Assembly (NCBI GenBank): GCA_013152205.1
Contig: JAADGV010000081.1
Location: 1 to 62,513 of the forward strand
Reading direction: 5' to 3'
Length of the DNA: 62,513 bases
From: Planctomycetota bacterium
GTDB taxonomy: Bacteria > Planctomycetota > Planctomycetia > Pirellulales > Lacipirellulaceae
Part shown: piece by piece, positions 45,708 to 55,062 of the stretch
Layout of the letters: each line of letters starts with the position of its first letter
Position numbering within the stretch: the first letter of the stretch is position 1
Notes under the pieces: model-generated
Told to the model about the DNA's origin: nothing
What the model saw: the letters and a program-made list of their open reading frames with translations, nothing else
The model's database searches: none
Program-made: the position numbers and the translations under genes

Positions 45708-47036
45708 CTAATTTACAGCTTCTAAATTTACCGGCAGTGCTTTTAGCGGACGGCTCGGCGTTTCGTAGGGCAACGATAAGACGTAGTCAACAATATTCCA
45801 AATCTCTTCTTCTTTCAGCGTCCCCTGAGCGCCAGGACTAGCTGGCCCGGTGGCAGGCATCGGCGTACCGGCAATGCCCGTGTAAATACGCCAGAAGATG
45901 TCCAATCGACGACGGCCACCGCGGTAAATCCCTTGTCGCAAGTTTCGCGGAATCGCGTTGCGAACCGTATAGATCGAAGCGACCACTTCCGCACGGCTTG
46001 CTACGATTCCCGGATGAACACCCTCTTGGTCTCCGGCATTGACCATATCTTGTAAAAACTTCTTATGGGCTTTGTTCCAACTGTCTTGGTCGTCTTGTTG
46101 GCCATCGCCCAGAGCAGTCGGGCCATGACATTTCACACAGTTTGCTCGTGTGCCAAAAAACAACTCTCGCCCTTGGGCAACCGAGGCGGCAATCTCTTCC
46201 GCATTTCGATTGTCGGCAGGAATGTGATCTTCCGATGGAATCACTACCTTTTCAGCCGACGACTCCCAGCCTTCGATAATCTCAGCCAACAATTCCATGA
46301 CGACTTCGCGTTGCTCAGGATCGTTTACTGGATCAAGGGGAATGCGCTTTGTGATTTCGTTCCCTTCACTATCGACCTTTTCGTCGCCATTCTCATCGAC
46401 TTCGGCTTCCTCACCCAAGTCGTCGTAGACATAGGCGGCTAGACTGACCTCGAGTTGTCCACGGATGCTTAGGTATTTGACGTACTCGACCAGAGCTTCT
46501 AACTCTGAATGGGGAAGCAACGAAAACGAGGGCATTGCCGTACCTGGCACACCATTCACGAGAACTCTGAGTAGATCGTCGTCCGTAGGCCGGTCTGCGT
46601 TGTAGGTCGACTTAAACTTGTAAACGCCCTGACGATAGTCTCGCGGGTAAGGATTCAAGAAGCGAGCCGTTGGGCCTCGACCGTCACCCGTAATCCCGTG
46701 GCAATGCACGCAATGTTTACGGTAGAGACCATGATTGGTACCCTTCTCGTCGCTCCAAGCTGCGCCGGCTGCCATTCGCAAACGACTCAAATCGAGTCCC
46801 GCCTCTGGCACAGCATAAGGCTCGTCTGGCGTACCAAACATTGCTCCCAACACGTCCGCAATCTCTTGTTGATATTCGGGCGAAGTGGGCGTCTCGTTCG
46901 ACACCATCTGCGTCATATTCAGACGAAACGGCGGAGGCTCTACCTTGCCACAGCCAACCAACAAGGCTGCAGCAGCCATCCACCAAGTCAAATTTTTGCG
47001 AAGCGATTCGTGATTCATCGCCACCGAGCCATTCAT
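45708..47036 (-). CDS. dihaem cytochrome c lipoprotein
   Basis: A protein of 442 residues. A lipoprotein signal ends at LLVGCGK (lipid Cys29). Two class-I cytochrome c domains hold CVHCH (109-113) and CVKCH (300-304), with likely Met ligands in GTAMPSF (168) and GTPMPAT. Between them lies an acidic linker (about 195-285, DENGDEKVDSEGNE). It sits directly before coxB, so it probably donates electrons to CuA in place of a fused cytochrome domain. ATG 47036 or 47018 may be the start. The gap to coxB is 90 bases. Confidence 0.92.
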   Translation of the reverse strand: MNGSVAMNHESLRKNLTWWMAAAALLVGCGKVEPPPFRLNMTQMVSNETPTSPEYQQEIADVLGAMFGTPDEPYAVPEAGLDLSRLRMAAGAAWSDEKGTNHGLYRKHCVHCHGITGDGRGPTARFLNPYPRDYRQGVYKFKSTYNADRPTDDDLLRVLVNGVPGTAMPSFSLLPHSELEALVEYVKYLSIRGQLEVSLAAYVYDDLGEEAEVDENGDEKVDSEGNEITKRIPLDPVNDPEQREVVMELLAEIIEGWESSAEKVVIPSEDHIPADNRNAEEIAASVAQGRELFFGTRANCVKCHGPTALGDGQQDDQDSWNKAHKKFLQDMVNAGDQEGVHPGIVASRAEVVASIYTVRNAIPRNLRQGIYRGGRRRLDIFWRIYTGIAGTPMPATGPASPGAQGTLKEEEIWNIVDYVLSLPYETPSRPLKALPVNLEAVN

Positions 47037-47071
47037 TTCTAACTAAAGGACTATAATCAAAAGCGTGCTGT

Positions 47072-48010
47072 TCAGCCGCCAAACGCCGTGGGCGGGACCG
47101 TCAATTGAACTTCTCGCACTTCATCTTCGGCGAGTGAAACAACGAACCGACCTTTCTTATTCCATTTCAACTCTTTCGCTTCGGGCGTATCCAAAAGCAA
47201 AGCACCGCCAGGGCCCGTTCCGATCTCGTGCCAAACCTGGAACTCCAGTTTCTCGCCAGCCGGAACATTGGAAATCTCAAACGACCCATCAGCAGCCGTC
47301 ACAGCGAAATAGCTATTCTTGCGAGGCAGATAGTAGGCGATCATCCATGGGTGGATGCTGCACCGAATTGCCTGCGGTATCGCTTCTTCCTTTTGTGGCA
47401 AAAAATCAACCGTTTCGTTGGCTGGAATCGTCTGATTAAAACCATTCTTGCCTTCGATATTTGTGTTATGCCCAACGGGATCGCTATTTTTAATCGAGAT
47501 GGTCTGACCAACGGTCAGTGGAAATACGTGCGTCAGAAACACGCATGCTTTCTGATCAAACAAGACACTGTCGGCCTTCGGTTCAGCCGACTCATGCACC
47601 CGCGATGTTTTTCGGAGGAAGACCACGACGTTGGCAATCCCTTTGCTACCCGAGTCGACCAACAAAGTTTCTTGCGGCGGGGCTTTGCCATCGATCTTGC
47701 AGGTTGCTTCGTCTTTATTTGCGTTGTAGGGAGCCATCTCCGGGGGCGAACCCTCGAAGACGAACTTGCCTTTGATCGTCGCCCAACCTGTCCCCGCAGC
47801 AACGACCGATTCGCTCGAACCACTTTCTGTAACGCCTGCAGAAAAAGCCTCGCGGATTTTCACGGAAGTCGCGGCATTGGCGACCGGGCCTAGATCTGTG
47901 TTTTGCTGACAGCCGGCAAGCGTCAAAACGCTAAACAGCATCAGCAAGCACCCGATGCCGTGTTTCGCGACGACCAACGATTCTGATTTTCTTGCGTGAT
48001 TTCTGAACAT
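47072..48010 (-). CDS. amicyanin-like cupredoxin lipoprotein
   Basis: A protein of 312 residues. A lipoprotein signal ends at LTLAGCQQ (lipid Cys34). A region with C104 and C156 (FDQKACVFLTHV) precedes a type-1 copper set: H181 (VGHNTN), C217, H220 and M223 in CSIHPWM, the C-x2-H-x2-M spacing of amicyanin. The C-terminal part (AADGSFEISNVPAGEKLEFQVWHE) resembles a carboxypeptidase-regulatory-like beta domain. It is a paralogue of the next upstream gene. A copper electron carrier on the membrane is likely; a structural role cannot be excluded. ATG 48010 gives a normal signal peptide. Confidence 0.8.
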   Translation of the reverse strand: MFRNHARKSESLVVAKHGIGCLLMLFSVLTLAGCQQNTDLGPVANAATSVKIREAFSAGVTESGSSESVVAAGTGWATIKGKFVFEGSPPEMAPYNANKDEATCKIDGKAPPQETLLVDSGSKGIANVVVFLRKTSRVHESAEPKADSVLFDQKACVFLTHVFPLTVGQTISIKNSDPVGHNTNIEGKNGFNQTIPANETVDFLPQKEEAIPQAIRCSIHPWMIAYYLPRKNSYFAVTAADGSFEISNVPAGEKLEFQVWHEIGTGPGGALLLDTPEAKELKWNKKGRFVVSLAEDEVREVQLTVPPTAFGG

Positions 48011-48086
48011 TGAATGCTTCTTTATTCGCGTCAACAGGCAGTGCGGTATGCGATACCGCACTGCCGTGTCTGACACCTATGGTCGC

Positions 48087-48896
48087 TTACTTACGTAAAT
48101 CGGAAAGTTTGACTTTGATTTCGCCCAAGTCGAGTTCACCATCCGCTGGGATCTTCAACTTGGCGCGTCCTTTTCGGCTGGTTTTGGATTTGCCGACGGA
48201 TAGTTTTTTCAGATTGCCGCTGGATTCTTGCCAAAAGATAAACTCATGCGTTCCAGCTGGAATTTTCTCAATCACAAAACTGCCATCCTCACCCGAGGTC
48301 GCCATGTAGGGATTGTCGCGAATCAGCACATGGGCCTTCATCCACGGGTGAATACTACAGACAGCACTGGAAGGATAAGATTCTGACTTCGTAAACATCT
48401 TTTTAATTGGCGAGTCGTTGGTCACCATCTCATTGAATGCTGGATTCTTGAGCAATGTGAAGTTGGTGTTGTGGCCGATGCCTTTATCCGAATTTCTGAC
48501 TTCAAGCGTTTGCCCCGTACGTAGGAGGGCGACATGAGGCTCGAAACGACATCCGTGGTTGTCCAGCACAACCGGTTCGCTACTTGGCTCGGCCAAGTCG
48601 GGATGAATATCTACTGACTTTCCTCGCTTGAGGTAAAGGTACACAAATACGTTTTTCAGAGCGTTACCTTCGCCGACGGCGATTGACTCGTCGACTAAGT
48701 TGTTTTTACCGCAATACTCGACATCTTTACTCACAGTCAGTGCGGTGGGTTCGCCCAGATCACCGTCCAACACAAACCGCCCCTTGAGCGTTCCCCAGTC
48801 GGCAGCAGTGGCCGAGGCAAATGTTGCCAAGGCAATGGCAGCAAACACGGCCACTCGAGTGCAACCCGTCAAATGTTTTGAATTGATTGTCATCAT
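48087..48896 (-). CDS. amicyanin-like cupredoxin, secreted paralogue
   Basis: A protein of 269 residues with a Sec signal (AVFAAIALATFASATAAD) and no lipobox. Conserved features are C62 (YCGK), C116 (NHGCRFEPHV) and the copper set H142 (GHNTNF), C180, H183 and M186 in CSIHPWM. A DGSFVIEKIPAGTHEFIFW beta unit follows. ATG 48896 has GAGGGG upstream; an earlier in-frame ATG overlapping the octahaem gene lacks such a site. It follows the octahaem gene by 47 bases. It probably carries electrons between the octahaem protein and the oxidase. Confidence 0.8.
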   Translation of the reverse strand: MMTINSKHLTGCTRVAVFAAIALATFASATAADWGTLKGRFVLDGDLGEPTALTVSKDVEYCGKNNLVDESIAVGEGNALKNVFVYLYLKRGKSVDIHPDLAEPSSEPVVLDNHGCRFEPHVALLRTGQTLEVRNSDKGIGHNTNFTLLKNPAFNEMVTNDSPIKKMFTKSESYPSSAVCSIHPWMKAHVLIRDNPYMATSGEDGSFVIEKIPAGTHEFIFWQESSGNLKKLSVGKSKTSRKGRAKLKIPADGELDLGEIKVKLSDLRK

Positions 48897-48943
48897 TTTA
48901 CCCCTCTTCTCAAAAACTCGAAAAAATAAACCCCAAAAGTGCT

Positions 48944-51900
48944 TCATCTGCGCGATGGTTTCTCTGGACTTGCGTCTGAGGTTTGAGTACTAGCCTCGGC
49001 TTCAGTCTTTGCCTCGTCTGCTTCGTTGGCCTCTTCTGCCGGAGCCGTTTTTACCTTCGCATCCTCAACGAGTTGTGTCACCGACGTCTGCCGTTTGGCA
49101 TAAACATCAAAGTTCATCAGCACATCAACGAGCCCGTCCAGTTGTTCTAAACTGGTTCCATGATACACATCCTGCGAAATACCTGCTGGGAACGGAATAT
49201 TCACCGGCATGCCCGTGTAAGGCAAAATACGTTTTGGATTCGCTACCCAATTTTGGACGTAATCAGGACGTAGCCGACGGTAAACGTCTGCCAAATTTGG
49301 ACCAAAGGTCGCCCGATCGCCCTGCGGTAAAAAGTCTCCCACAGCATGGCACTTCACGCAATAGTTGCCGTTCACGACGATATTCATCGCCTCGGCCAAT
49401 CGCTCCGGCCGATCGCCTTCTAAACTGGCCAGATAACTCTCGCGTTGTCGCGGCTTGTACTCGTAGGGGAATTCAGCTCCCGAGACGGCTGCAAAATAAT
49501 TAACCAGCTTTTCTGCATCCGCAGCCGACATGTGGAAGTTTGGCATTCGCATCAAAACCGCAGGGCGAATCGCGGTTGGATCCATCAGAAAACCGTGCAG
49601 CCAATCGGTCTGTACTTTCGAGCCTTCGTCCAGCAACTGTGGTGGCAACCAACCCCATGCCTCCGCACCCTTCACCTGCGGGTTGATCTCCTTCGCTCGA
49701 GCAATTGCCTTCGGATAGAGATATCGGGCCAAGTCGCCGCCCCAGGTCGGATAAGCTTTACCGTCCGCCGGGCCGTAGCCTTCGCGGTTGGCCGGAATCA
49801 TTAGGTTCTGCAAACCTACTAGCCAAGGCTCACCGTTAATCACGCTATCTTTCCAAAGAGTGAACAGATAGTACGGATCAGACTCATCATCGTCCGGCTC
49901 AATCGACAAACCGTCTTCGTCAAAGAGCTCTGGCAAACCTGTCTCTTCGCTCATCACCGGCAAGCCGTGTACGGTGGCATGAGTCCGGCCCCGTACATCT
50001 GTTTTCAAAGATGCAGCAATTTCTTTTGGATCGAAATGTTTGGTGAGGAATGGGAAATCGTTCACCTCTGAGGGCGAATCAAACTGATCCTCCTCAAACG
50101 CCAACTGCCACTGCTCCATTTGCAGCGTGTGGCAGCCAGCACAATTGAATCGATCGAGAACCAGCCGACCATCGACAATCGCCTTCTGCCGCGGATCGGG
50201 CTTATAAACAAACTGCTCGGCAGGCGCTTCGTTCACCAAGCCCAAGACAAACGTGATAACTGCTTCACGCTGTTCTTTATTGAAGGGGAACTTCGGCATT
50301 CGTAGCCGTTCGTTGTAACCTTTATTTCTGGTCGTCTTATAATCGTAGCTGCGAGGCATTCTTAACTTTTGCCAAATAAAACCATCGCGAGAATGGCTAT
50401 TAAGCGACTGGATGTAGTAGCTAGTGTCTGGATCGAAGTCGGCCGGATCGAGATGGCCATGCGAAGCATGTTCGTCCTCATCGGCATGCTCTGCCGAAGA
50501 ATGCTCGGCATCAGCATTTGGATTGCCGTGACCTTCTAGGAACTTCTGAATGTTTTCGAAAGCAAGCTTCGAGGTTTCTTTGCGTCCCCAATCAGCTAGC
50601 GGGGTACCAATTGGCTTAGCCGTTTCGAAACCGGGGATATCGTGACAGCCAAAACAACCGTGCTTGCTGATCGAACGACGGGCCACATATTCCTGTAGCT
50701 TAGCAAGCCGGTTTTCGGCGTTGATACCAATGAGCAGCTTCTCGTCCGACTTCAGCTTCGAATCTAAGTGATCTGGAATACCTTGCTCTACAAACTTCTT
50801 TGCTCGGGCAGTCGGTATTGCATCGCTGGTGAGCCATTCTTGAGCCAAATCGGCCAAAGCTTCTTGCTCGGCTGGCGACCACTCTTGGGCAACAGCGGCA
50901 GGCTTCCAGTCCGAGGCACTGCCCATCAGAAAAGCAGCAATATCGGCAGCCGGATCGGTCACCTTTCCGGTAGGTTGGCCGGTTACGTCAACTTCTTCGA
51001 TCGGGTCTAAAAATAGATCAGGCATCTTGGTCCGACCATGGTAGCGGTGCGGTTTCTTGATCCAAGAGTACAGCCAAGATGGCCCCTTCTCAGAACTGAA
51101 CTTTGCCCCAACACGAGACAAATCAGGCCCTTGGTCTGAAGCAATCCCAGTGAAGGCTTCGTGCGAGTGGCAGGCCAAACAGCCGCGCGACTCGAATTGC
51201 CATTTACCACGCTCAGCCGACGGGGCTTCGGTCACCTCCGCAGGCTGCTGGAGATACTCAAACTCGTTGCTATTGGAGAGCAAAAATTCTGCCATCGCAC
51301 GAATTTCGACCGGTTCAAACCGTTTCGACACGGCAAGCTCATCGGCATCGTCTTCGTCTTGCAGATGTTCATGCAATCCAAAGAACTGCGGCATACGAGT
51401 CGTGGGACGGAAATCCGACGGTTTAGAAATCCAGGCATGGAGCCAATCGAAATCAACTTTGGAGTTCAAGTATCGCAAGCTTGGCCCCGCCTTGCGGTAA
51501 GAGCCAGGGGCTTCAACGTCTTTCAAGCCATCTGTCAATTGATGCGTGGCAGTCGTCAGAGTTGCTTCTTCCTGCGTTTCAGCATTTTGAGCCAGCGTCT
51601 CATCTCGCTTAATTGCGACGTTCAACAGATGGCGAATCGCATCGCTGTCAGGCGAGTCGATAAGTGTTTTGGCCCATTTTTGCTGCTCTTCGGTGAGGCC
51701 GCCATCTTGCAAAATCTGGCTGGCCACCTCGCTATAGTTAGGCTCAAGTCGCACATCCGGACCGATACGCTTATCGGGGCCAGCGAAGCCACCGATTTCG
51801 TGGCAACCGAAGCAACCATATTTTTCAACCAGCGTCCAACCTTCGACCAACTTCGGCGCTGGAGGCTCAGGGAAACGCTCGCTCGGTTCCAACGATCCTT

Positions 51901-53551
51901 TGTCATGATGACATTTCGTGCAGTTGCTCTCGGCAAACCGTGCTGGCTTCATCGGAAAAATCCAATGGTGATTATCAAACCAGCCAAACTCCTCCGACCA
52001 TTTTATCTGTTGATCGGCATCGTTTGGCGTATGCGAAGTCCAACGGAAGGAAGTACCGCTGCCCTGTCCGTCATGACAAACGGTGCAGCCAAACACTTTT
52101 TCTGAATGAGGGCTCGCATCGGAAAGGTATAAGTCAAGGCGCGGATGAGAAACAAAGGGGTGGTCTAAGCCACGACGTACGGTTAACGACGCTGCCTCGC
52201 CCCATTTCACTCCATTCAACAGATAGTTCGTCGCGGTCTCGGGGTCGTAAGTTGGCTTGTCGCCCGCCAGACGAATGACATCGCCCGACTCCAGGCCAGC
52301 ACGCGCTGCCGCACTCTCTGGCAAGACGTAATGCACCGTCACGTCGGCGTAATTGACGATTCCTTCTTCGGCTATCACAAAACCATAGACGTCACGCACC
52401 GTCGCATCCGCTGCAGGCGCTTCGTCGGGTGTCGCCAAACTGATTGTCAACTCACGCTGTTCCTCTTCGAGCATTGGATAGGCTGGCTCTGCGGATGTCC
52501 CTGGAGCCGTCAGGGCAATTGCCTGATGGCAAGACTTACACCGATCGAATCGGGCAACCTGCGAAAAGTTGAAGTTGATCGTCAGATCGGGAAGCCAAAT
52601 CTGGTTAATACGGACGTTTCCATCGTAGAGTGCGTCCAATATTGGCCAACGGGTCACCCATTCCAAAGGGTTGGTCGTATCCTTGTATACCTGCTCTTCC
52701 AGACGGGCTAACTCCCCTTTAAGCGAATCCCTCTCCTTTGCCAATTTGGCATGGTCGGAATCCAAGTCGCGGATCAAATACTCTAGACCAAGACGATAGT
52801 CTTTCGCGATTGCAATCTCTTCCGTTAGCGCAGCTATTTCCTCGGTGTATCCGTCGATTCGTGTTTGGATTTTCTCACGAACAGCAACGCTGGCACCTTC
52901 GCCAACTTTTAGTCCCAATTCACTCACCGTGGCAGTACGATCAGCAGCTACTGATTTTCGGTTGGCAACTATTTTTTTCTCTAGCCGCATTGCCTCAGTA
53001 AAATACTCGTGGAGTTCCGCAAATACCTTCTCACGCGCGCTAATCGCCTGGTCTTCTGCTTTCTGAGCCTCACGCTGTAGCGAGGCATCGACTTCGTCGC
53101 CGGCCTGCTCTACTTTGCCGCTTGCTTGCTCTGCTGCTGAAGCAGCTTCGCCTAGCGTTTCTATCGCTTTGTCGAGAGCCGAAAAATCTGTCGGTTCTGA
53201 TCGACGCTCGTTGTCTGCTGACACGAGGGCCTTGAATTTCTCGATCAACGTTGCATCGAGATTTGCAGCCTGAGCGCGACGTATGCCAGCCGCCATGGAG
53301 TCCATGTTCTCAGAAAATTGATCCGCCATGGAGTCGTGCTGCGCACGGATCATCCACGCATCTTTCTTCCGGTCGGCTAGCTGCCATTTCTTCCACTCAC
53401 GGTTATGGTCTTTTGCCAATAGCCAAAGTGTAGCAAACAGCATCACCAGCGTGGACACGCCAAAGACGATGTGTAGCACCTTTTGATTACGCCAAGTTTT
53501 TTCGGTTGCGGGCATAGGGCGAGTAATTCTCAGAGGTCTGCCTAAAGCCAT
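48944..53551 (-). CDS. giant octahaem cytochrome c with coiled coil and PDZ-like domain
   Basis: A protein of 1535 residues. A single membrane anchor (about 24-46) is followed by a long charged coiled coil (about 70-295, Glu/Lys/Ala-rich). Eight CxxCH haem sites start at residues 338 (CKSCH), 489 (CTVCH), 544 (CTKCH), 580 (CFGCH), 791 (CLACH), 966 (CFGCH), 1137 (CAGCH) and 1398 (CVKCH). A PDZ-like domain (about 388-462; SAAARAGLESGDVIRLAGD) lies between sites 1 and 2. A His/Glu/Asp-rich stretch (about 1010-1035) may bind metal. It sits where cytochrome c1 or f would be encoded, so it is likely the electron-accepting subunit of the Rieske/b complex. ATG 53551 is used; Met13 (53515) is possible. 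Confidence 0.93.
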   Translation of the reverse strand: MALGRPLRITRPMPATEKTWRNQKVLHIVFGVSTLVMLFATLWLLAKDHNREWKKWQLADRKKDAWMIRAQHDSMADQFSENMDSMAAGIRRAQAANLDATLIEKFKALVSADNERRSEPTDFSALDKAIETLGEAASAAEQASGKVEQAGDEVDASLQREAQKAEDQAISAREKVFAELHEYFTEAMRLEKKIVANRKSVAADRTATVSELGLKVGEGASVAVREKIQTRIDGYTEEIAALTEEIAIAKDYRLGLEYLIRDLDSDHAKLAKERDSLKGELARLEEQVYKDTTNPLEWVTRWPILDALYDGNVRINQIWLPDLTINFNFSQVARFDRCKSCHQAIALTAPGTSAEPAYPMLEEEQRELTISLATPDEAPAADATVRDVYGFVIAEEGIVNYADVTVHYVLPESAAARAGLESGDVIRLAGDKPTYDPETATNYLLNGVKWGEAASLTVRRGLDHPFVSHPRLDLYLSDASPHSEKVFGCTVCHDGQGSGTSFRWTSHTPNDADQQIKWSEEFGWFDNHHWIFPMKPARFAESNCTKCHHDKGSLEPSERFPEPPAPKLVEGWTLVEKYGCFGCHEIGGFAGPDKRIGPDVRLEPNYSEVASQILQDGGLTEEQQKWAKTLIDSPDSDAIRHLLNVAIKRDETLAQNAETQEEATLTTATHQLTDGLKDVEAPGSYRKAGPSLRYLNSKVDFDWLHAWISKPSDFRPTTRMPQFFGLHEHLQDEDDADELAVSKRFEPVEIRAMAEFLLSNSNEFEYLQQPAEVTEAPSAERGKWQFESRGCLACHSHEAFTGIASDQGPDLSRVGAKFSSEKGPSWLYSWIKKPHRYHGRTKMPDLFLDPIEEVDVTGQPTGKVTDPAADIAAFLMGSASDWKPAAVAQEWSPAEQEALADLAQEWLTSDAIPTARAKKFVEQGIPDHLDSKLKSDEKLLIGINAENRLAKLQEYVARRSISKHGCFGCHDIPGFETAKPIGTPLADWGRKETSKLAFENIQKFLEGHGNPNADAEHSSAEHADEDEHASHGHLDPADFDPDTSYYIQSLNSHSRDGFIWQKLRMPRSYDYKTTRNKGYNERLRMPKFPFNKEQREAVITFVLGLVNEAPAEQFVYKPDPRQKAIVDGRLVLDRFNCAGCHTLQMEQWQLAFEEDQFDSPSEVNDFPFLTKHFDPKEIAASLKTDVRGRTHATVHGLPVMSEETGLPELFDEDGLSIEPDDDESDPYYLFTLWKDSVINGEPWLVGLQNLMIPANREGYGPADGKAYPTWGGDLARYLYPKAIARAKEINPQVKGAEAWGWLPPQLLDEGSKVQTDWLHGFLMDPTAIRPAVLMRMPNFHMSAADAEKLVNYFAAVSGAEFPYEYKPRQRESYLASLEGDRPERLAEAMNIVVNGNYCVKCHAVGDFLPQGDRATFGPNLADVYRRLRPDYVQNWVANPKRILPYTGMPVNIPFPAGISQDVYHGTSLEQLDGLVDVLMNFDVYAKRQTSVTQLVEDAKVKTAPAEEANEADEAKTEAEASTQTSDASPEKPSRR

Positions 53552-53561
53552 TGCTTTAGGC
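53540..53561. promoter_or_regulatory. perfect hairpin spanning the start codon of the octahaem gene
   Basis: GCCTAAAGC (53540-53548) and GCTTTAGGC (53553-53561) pair perfectly around a 4-base loop that contains the ATG at 53551. If that ATG is used, the hairpin would mask it; if Met13 (53515) is used, it lies in the 57-base leader. It may tune translation or may be a dispersed palindrome. Confidence 0.45.
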
Positions 53562-53608
53562 CATCTACCTTGGATGGTTGCTGGTAGCTTGTTGCTAACA
53601 GTGCATCG

Positions 53609-54973
53609 TTAAAAATTCAAAAAGTATTCAGGGATCGTAATCAGGTATTTCAAATTGAAAACCCAACGAAGGACCATCTTGATCGGCAACGAAGCCATAA
53701 ATAGCAGTAGATTGGTCATCACCATAAACCGTATGAAACCCATCTTCTGATAAAACTTGCGGAATATCGTCAGTGCCATAAGTGGCGGAAGTACGATGAA
53801 ATAGCCCAATACTAGGAAAATACCAATCCATTCGCGGTAGATGATATAACCGATTTGCACCAGCAGGTTACTGCCGGCTGGAGCTACCGGGATATGGCCT
53901 TGCCAGAAAACATCCGACAGGTAGACGTTTACTAATGCCTCGACCTTGTGCGCATCCCAATGCTCATAGGGACCAAAGAAGTTCCAGTTCGGGCCTCGCA
54001 AGAGCGTGCCCAGCACGATAAGCGTGACCCACATCTCCAAGAAACCAAACTGAAAAATAATATAGCTAAACTTACGCTCTTTGATCGTGTAGTAGCCATT
54101 CCCTCGCTTGTTGAAGTCGAGATACGGAATGGCCATCAAACCGGCAACGATCAAACTCGGCAGCACCACGCCCGCCATCCACGGGTCGTAGTAGACCAAC
54201 ATTTCTTGCAGGCCGAGGAAATACCAAGGGGCCTTCGAGGGATTCGGCGTCTTTGCTTGATTGGCCGCTTCTTCCAATGGAGCCGGCAGCCCGATCGCCC
54301 AAAAAATCAAGAACGCGGTTAGCGCGATCATGCAAATTAACTCGATATAGACCAAGTCGGGCCATACCAGAACCTTTTCGTTATTCAGTTTCTCTAGTGG
54401 CGGCTCGCCACGAGCAATACGCTTGTCGTTCTCAACTGCCTGAGAGGTCCCCAGCCAAGTAAAGAAGGCGAGCAGGAACACTAGCATGACGATCGGCACA
54501 TTGTCTGGCTTAGCGACGATCTCGTAGAAGTCTGCGTCGGTCATCGACAGGCCAAGAAACAACCACATCAGATTCCAAATTGCCCAAGCGATGGCTGGCT
54601 TGACAAAGAACCCTCGAAAAACATACAGCACCACTAGGCCGAGCGTCGTACCGACACTGTAGATAACCGGCCCCGTGCTATTGTTGATCGCGTCTCGTAC
54701 CGACTCAGGAAGCGACAAAGTTTCTGCCGATCCACCAGCCCAGGCAGCGAGAACCGAAAACGCACAACCGACGATCAACCAAACGTGGGAATTGGTGATT
54801 TCAATTTTGCTGCCAATGCCCGGAATTGGCAGCTTACACCAAGCCTGCATCTGGCCAGATCGCCAAAGATACAGTGCGGCCAAGCCATTCATTGCAGCCA
54901 GCGCAAGGTAATAGGGCACCAAAAATGAGGCGACCATACTAAAAAACTGGGCTTCGGTCAGTCCGTGGGTCAT
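53609..54973 (-). CDS. cytochrome b C-terminal (subunit-IV-like) protein with extra helices
   Basis: A protein of 454 residues with about ten membrane helices. The quinol-site motif is APWYFLGLQE (W250, Y251), equivalent to PEWY, followed by the subunit-IV core (DPWMAGVVLPSLIVAGLMAIPYLDFN). About 200 residues with five helices precede a VLVWPDLVYIELI segment; plant subunit IV (about 160 residues) has no such extension. It forms the quinol-oxidising site with the Rieske protein. ATG 54973 is the only reasonable start. It follows the b6-type gene after an 89-base repeat-like spacer. Confidence 0.9.
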   Translation of the reverse strand: MTHGLTEAQFFSMVASFLVPYYLALAAMNGLAALYLWRSGQMQAWCKLPIPGIGSKIEITNSHVWLIVGCAFSVLAAWAGGSAETLSLPESVRDAINNSTGPVIYSVGTTLGLVVLYVFRGFFVKPAIAWAIWNLMWLFLGLSMTDADFYEIVAKPDNVPIVMLVFLLAFFTWLGTSQAVENDKRIARGEPPLEKLNNEKVLVWPDLVYIELICMIALTAFLIFWAIGLPAPLEEAANQAKTPNPSKAPWYFLGLQEMLVYYDPWMAGVVLPSLIVAGLMAIPYLDFNKRGNGYYTIKERKFSYIIFQFGFLEMWVTLIVLGTLLRGPNWNFFGPYEHWDAHKVEALVNVYLSDVFWQGHIPVAPAGSNLLVQIGYIIYREWIGIFLVLGYFIVLPPLMALTIFRKFYQKMGFIRFMVMTNLLLFMASLPIKMVLRWVFNLKYLITIPEYFLNF

Positions 54974-55062
54974 TGGTGAGGGGCTGGGGACTAAGGGCTG
55001 GGGGCCAGGAGTGGGGCTAGGTTGAATGTTCTCCTAGTCCCTAATCTCTAACCGCTGGTCCC
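54974..55062. repeat. GGGACTAGG-type low-complexity spacer inside the bc operon
   Basis: The 89 bases between the two cytochrome b genes are strongly strand-biased (GGGGCTGGGGACTAAGGGCT on the plus strand near 54980). A CTCCTAGTCCCTAAT part near 55032 pairs with GGGACTAAGG. It resembles a dispersed GGGACTAGG repeat. No ribosome-binding site is visible for the downstream gene. Confidence 0.4.
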
